A stretch of DNA of 64,000 nucleotides from the NCBI GenBank assembly GCA_037952775.1, contig JBANAY010000003.1, positions 30,876,001 to 30,940,000 of the forward strand. Direction: 5' to 3'. The translations under genes and the position numbers were made by a program. Origin of the DNA: Clonostachys chloroleuca (Eukaryota; Ascomycota; Sordariomycetes; Hypocreales; Bionectriaceae). Under the pieces are notes generated by a model that saw nothing but the letters and a program-made list of their open reading frames with translations, had not been told where the DNA came from and searched no databases. This document shows, in pieces, positions 60,124 through 64,000 of the stretch; the first letter of the stretch is position 1, and the number at the start of each line of letters is the position of its first letter.

Positions 60124-63100
60124 ATGTCGGCTAATGCTGATATCCAGGATGAGGCAGTCCTTGAGACAAAGCCGCCAAGTGTTAATGCACCATCTGTCAA
60201 AGACTCCGCTCATCACCACTCAGTCAGGTCGGTTGGCTCAGCTGCATTAAGCGTCACAATCGACTCCGAGGAGGGCGCAAATGGTGAGATCGACAATCGT
60301 CAACCAGCTCTACACATACTGCTATCGAAAATATCAGACGAACCGCTAATGAGCAAGACGGACCTTATTAGCAAACTCGACAAGTCGCTCTCTCAAGACA
60401 ACTCACAGCTTAGCCTTCATGACGCCGACGGCAAGACAGCTCTCCATGTTTCATCTGAACATGGACTTATGGATGCAGCTGAATGGCTCATAGATGCTGG
60501 GGCAGACGTTAGTTTAATGGAAAATGACGGGCAACAACCACTTCATATAGCGTGTCTAGAGGGGCACACTGAAGTAGCGGAATTACTCCTTAAGAAAGGA
60601 GCAAGCACTGCGGCAACAGCCGATGATGGCTATCAACCACTGCATATGGCTTGGTTTGAGGGGCACTCTGAATTGGCAAGATTACTGCTTTGAAATGGGG
60701 CAGACATTGACGCCAGACAGCATAGCACCAACGCGGCCACTCCGCTCTATGAAGCCGCCTGGAATAGACACGTCGACGTTGTTGAACTGCTTCTTGAAGC
60801 GGGTGACAATACCCAAGCCCTCACAGGAACCGACTGGTCTTCTCTACATGCAGCAAGTTGGAACGGTCACGCCGAGGTAGTGAGTCGTCTTCTTGATAAA
60901 GACAAGTCAAACATAGATTCCCTGGAACAAAAAGATATCTGGACGACGCTTAATGCAGCCGTCTACGATGGTCATGCCCACGTTGTTTGTATCCTACTGA
61001 AACACGGGTCAACACTTGCCACCCAGGACAATGACGGATGGTCGCCTTTATCAACGGCAGCCAGTCAGCACCCAGGCCTCATTGAGAAGCTGCTGGAAAG
61101 TCGGTGGCCAGGTGAGGACTCTCAGCTAGAGACGCCCGAATTTGAAAAAAACTACCCCTCTCCTAGTAGCCAGTTTAACAGGCTTCGTGGGTGGTGTCAG
61201 TCGGTTGATTGATGCTGGTGCGGATCTCAGTGCCCAGGATATCGATCATGACACAGCGCTACGTCGTGCTAGCGGCGCTAGAGATTACAAGCTCGGATCT
61301 GACGACCTGACCGACGAGGACAGACACAATGCCAAGTTTGCCGACTTGTCAGCAGATCGCCATGGTGCCGTAGTTCAGCTCCTGCTGAACGTTGGGGCTG
61401 CGAACTTGTGGGCTCGAAACAAGAACGGCCGGACCGCACTCTATTTAGCTTTCAAAGAATACAGGGATACAGAACCTCCAAACGAAACTGTTATGAGAAT
61501 CTTGCTGAAATTCAGCAAGCTTGATAAGGCTGATTTTGGTGTTGACGACGTGTGGGAGGAAGCGGTCGAGTGGGCTGCAGGAAACTCCAAAACTCATGAC
61601 ATTGCGCAATTGCTTTTTGAAAAGAAGATGAAGGCTTCCCAGCCCCCGCGCCTATCAACCGGAACGCAGTCGGGTGGGCGGCACATGAACGAAACACAAA
61701 TGTCCTTGCCCTACTCGTTCAAACCTCTTCTCAGACTGATGAGATTTCCAACGCACTGAAGTCGGCATTGAAGTCTTTAGTCCCAAACTCTATTAAAAGG
61801 CTACTCGAGGGGCCAGCGGGTGCACAGTTCTTCAAGGTGTTGTGATTGCTCATTTCTCGCTGTGCTCGTGATTCTGAAATTGAAAATGATATCCGCGACG
61901 CCCTCGACTCGGTGCAAAGTTTGAAGAGCCAAACACAGGGTTCAGTCCCGGCCAAGACATCAGCAGATGCCCCGAAAGTAAACACCGATATAACCCAGCG
62001 CCAAGAATAGTAAAAGGATCAAAATAAGGCTACCGACAAAGGCAAGGCGGGCCACGGCGCGCAGCAGTCTGAGCCGAAGACAAAGAGCAATCAATCAAAA
62101 TACTTGCAGACCATTGAGGATATTCTACGAGAACCTCCCTATGCCCTAATGCACCAGCATAACCAACAATATAGGTTACCACTGCCCAATGCGGGAGCCA
62201 AGGAGCTGTTGGAAAAGTTCGAGGTCCCCATTGTGCAGTTCTACAAGAGCTAAAACGAGTCTGGGACCATTCGGAGATATCGGCGATTGAAGGAAGTGGT
62301 CTATGACAAGGGGCCCAAGGAAATTATGACAACGGCTTTGAAGGAATTGGTCAATATCACTGGTGGGGACTCCAAACTTCCGGGCCACAGTATAGGGCTT
62401 GAAACCAAGCCTGCATTTACGTGGGTTCATTTACCATCTACCAACGTGTGTATCGCTTTTTAGTTATGCGTGGCGGATATAGCTAAGTTGTTGTAGATCA
62501 GCTGGATGGATGTGAGCACAGAACCCAGTTTCCGGTGGTATCAATGCGATCGAAAACAATAAACTACCTTAGCACATGGCACATACTGATGTATATTTCA
62601 GGATCTCTTGACGAAAATCATGAAGGGCGAAGATTACAAGCCTCGTCAGTACCACGAAGTTAACTCATTCTTTCGAAACAGTTGGGGACAGGTGCCAGAT
62701 AAAACATCCCCATCAAGATTCATGAGGCCGCGAACAGTGGTGAAACAGCACGAGGAGCAACACGAGAGGCCAAAGCTGCAGGTCTTTCTAAGGGTGAACA
62801 AACTAGAGAGCAAGTAGCATGCAGAAGCGAGGGCGACGAAAATGAAAGCCAAGAGGACGATCAATGTCAAAAAGAAGAGTCGGTCGGTAGAAGCAGAGAC
62901 TGATAAAATTCTAACACAAATGAGCCCGAGAAGGAGAAACATGTTTGTGTGCCTGCATCAGCCATCTGTGCAAGTATTCCCGAGCCCGGTTTGAATGTTT
63001 TAATTCTAATCCATGATTACAGATGCCTTACTTTTGCTTCTCACCAATGGATACCAGTCTAGCCAAGTTCAAAGAGGAACAAGAAAAACACGACGAATTG

Positions 63101-64000
63101 CTAAATATCTACAAAGACTCGGCTATTCATGGATCACCAACCCTCGACGAGTGGTACTACCATTTTGAGCCTGACTTTGATAAAGACAAAGAACATCGCA
63201 ACAGAGATCAGGTAGTTTTCAAGTTCCTGGAAGGCGTCAAAAGATTCAATTAAAATATAAAGGGCACTGCACCTTCAGATAAAAATGAGAAAGATTCGGA
63301 TGACCTCAACTCAGGTACATTCCTACGAGTCAACCAACTTTGGGTCAGGACTATCGCGAACGGTTCGTCTATTTTCTTCCTGATCTCACAATACTACGCT
63401 GACTATACGTGCATCTTGAGTGGTTAATAACCGCAACCTCTGTAGTCTTTGACAATGAACACGACACGCTAGTGGAAGGAATTCTAAACCAGTTTAGGAA
63501 ACAAATAGAATCTGGAGGAAGCAGCTCCCAGCCGAAGTCTGTGGCTGATATGAGCAAATTGGTTGTTGAATATTGTATCGGTTCATATGAGAGACAGCCA
63601 AAGCCTCTTGGGCTAATATCCATCGGCAAAATATTCTCCCAATATGTAAACCAACTTGTAAGTTGCAACCCTTTCTGTTCCACTAGATAACTAACAAATT
63701 GGTAGGGCAGACACGAAACTTCCCTGTTTGACGAGATCAGACAGCAGACACAGAGCTGGCGCCAACAGGAGGCCTTGTCAAGAATCTCATCTGGGGCCTC
63801 ACCGTATGATGAAATCAGAAAAAAGGCAAAAGAATTATTTCGCAACATCAAGGATGTCCGCGATGAACTGAATATTCTCAGGTCAGCCGCCCACTATCAA
63901 AAGACTGTTCAAAGGAAGCTGTTTAGCAGGAAAGTCAAGGATACAGATCTCTCGGCAGAAACAGTTCTAAACGATATGAAAGAGATGGATGTTGTCGCAG
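60124..64000 (+). pseudogene. Ankyrin-repeat protein with CorA-like C-terminal region, decayed and cut by the window end
   Basis: From the ATG at 60124 come a disordered start, then ankyrin repeats (DGKTALHVSSEHGLMDAAEW; GQQPLHIACLEGHTEVAELL; WSSLHAASWNGHAEVVSRLL). The first stop is a TGA at 60691. A +1 shift in an A7 run (61145-61151) and a -1 shift in a C5 run (61643-61647) cancel each other. Later blocks, in the order known from fungal ankyrin-CorA-like proteins, are VPIVQFYKS; FTWVHLPSTN; a 15-nt micro-exon for ISWMD (62497-62511); NSWGQVPDKTSPSRFMRPRT; MPYFCFSP; HGSPTLDEWYYHF; LRVNQLWV; EWLITATS; VVEYCIGSYERQPKP; and FRNIKDVRDELNILRSAAHY. Further in-frame stops lie at 61843, 62008, 62011, 62251, 62815 and 63251. 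Intron 63658-63705 is intact. The CorA membrane helices would lie beyond base 64000. In this family they are homologous to Mg2+ channels, but the fungal fusions are functionally unknown. Confidence 0.8.

Overview
The window looks like nuclear DNA of a filamentous ascomycete (Pezizomycotina, most likely a Sordariomycete). Genes are spaced, introns are short (42-109 nt) with GT-AG ends and CTAAC/CTGAC-like branch sites, and the families are typical of these fungi: HET, DUF4246, F-box, NmrA-like, CVNH-LysM and the Dal5-type permeases. I found no tRNA, rRNA, CRISPR array or intact transposon. All gene models are read by eye from splice signals and family resemblance; no search was run.

Layout. 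1-1.3 kb: the C-terminal end of an unknown protein (possibly a transcription factor), then a convergent cupin protein. 3.1-4.0 kb: a four-exon GPR1/FUN34/YaaH membrane protein. 4.7-7.0 kb: a three-exon DUF4246 protein. 8.8-9.9 kb: a secreted CAP/PR-1-like protein. 10.4-11.6 kb: a CVNH-LysM nested lectin. 14.7-18.0 kb: a large Ser/Pro-rich protein with one frameshift. 18.8-19.9 kb: a Myb/SANT plus C2H2 zinc-finger protein. 20-23.5 kb: no gene seen. 23.5-43.6 kb: four F-box genes (two frame-disrupted), an extended SDR reductase, a TPR-HET protein, a dienelactone hydrolase, a Fungal_trans-type regulator, and a gene graveyard at 39.1-40.8 kb made of a double zinc-cluster regulator, half a sugar transporter and the tail of a sulfatase. 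44.2-46.2 kb: a kelch/transmembrane protein. 48.1-51 kb: a conserved fungal protein and an NmrA-like protein. 52.7-53.6 kb: a disordered protein. 55-57.1 kb: a six-exon Dal5-type transporter. 57.7-60 kb: decayed remnants, including a thiamine-diphosphate enzyme piece. 60.1-64 kb: a decayed ankyrin-CorA-like gene that runs off the window.

Two kinds of damage run through the right two thirds. First, many otherwise well-preserved genes carry exactly one single-base frameshift, mostly a missing base and often in a C, G or A run; this may be consensus error or recent loss. Second, the ankyrin-CorA gene has in-frame stops that are each one C-to-T change from CAA, CAG or CGA, as expected for RIP-like mutation. 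The genes do not form one pathway. The visible theme is an accessory region rich in non-self-recognition and protein-turnover families (HET, ankyrin, F-box) and surface or carbohydrate-binding proteins (CAP, CVNH-LysM, kelch).
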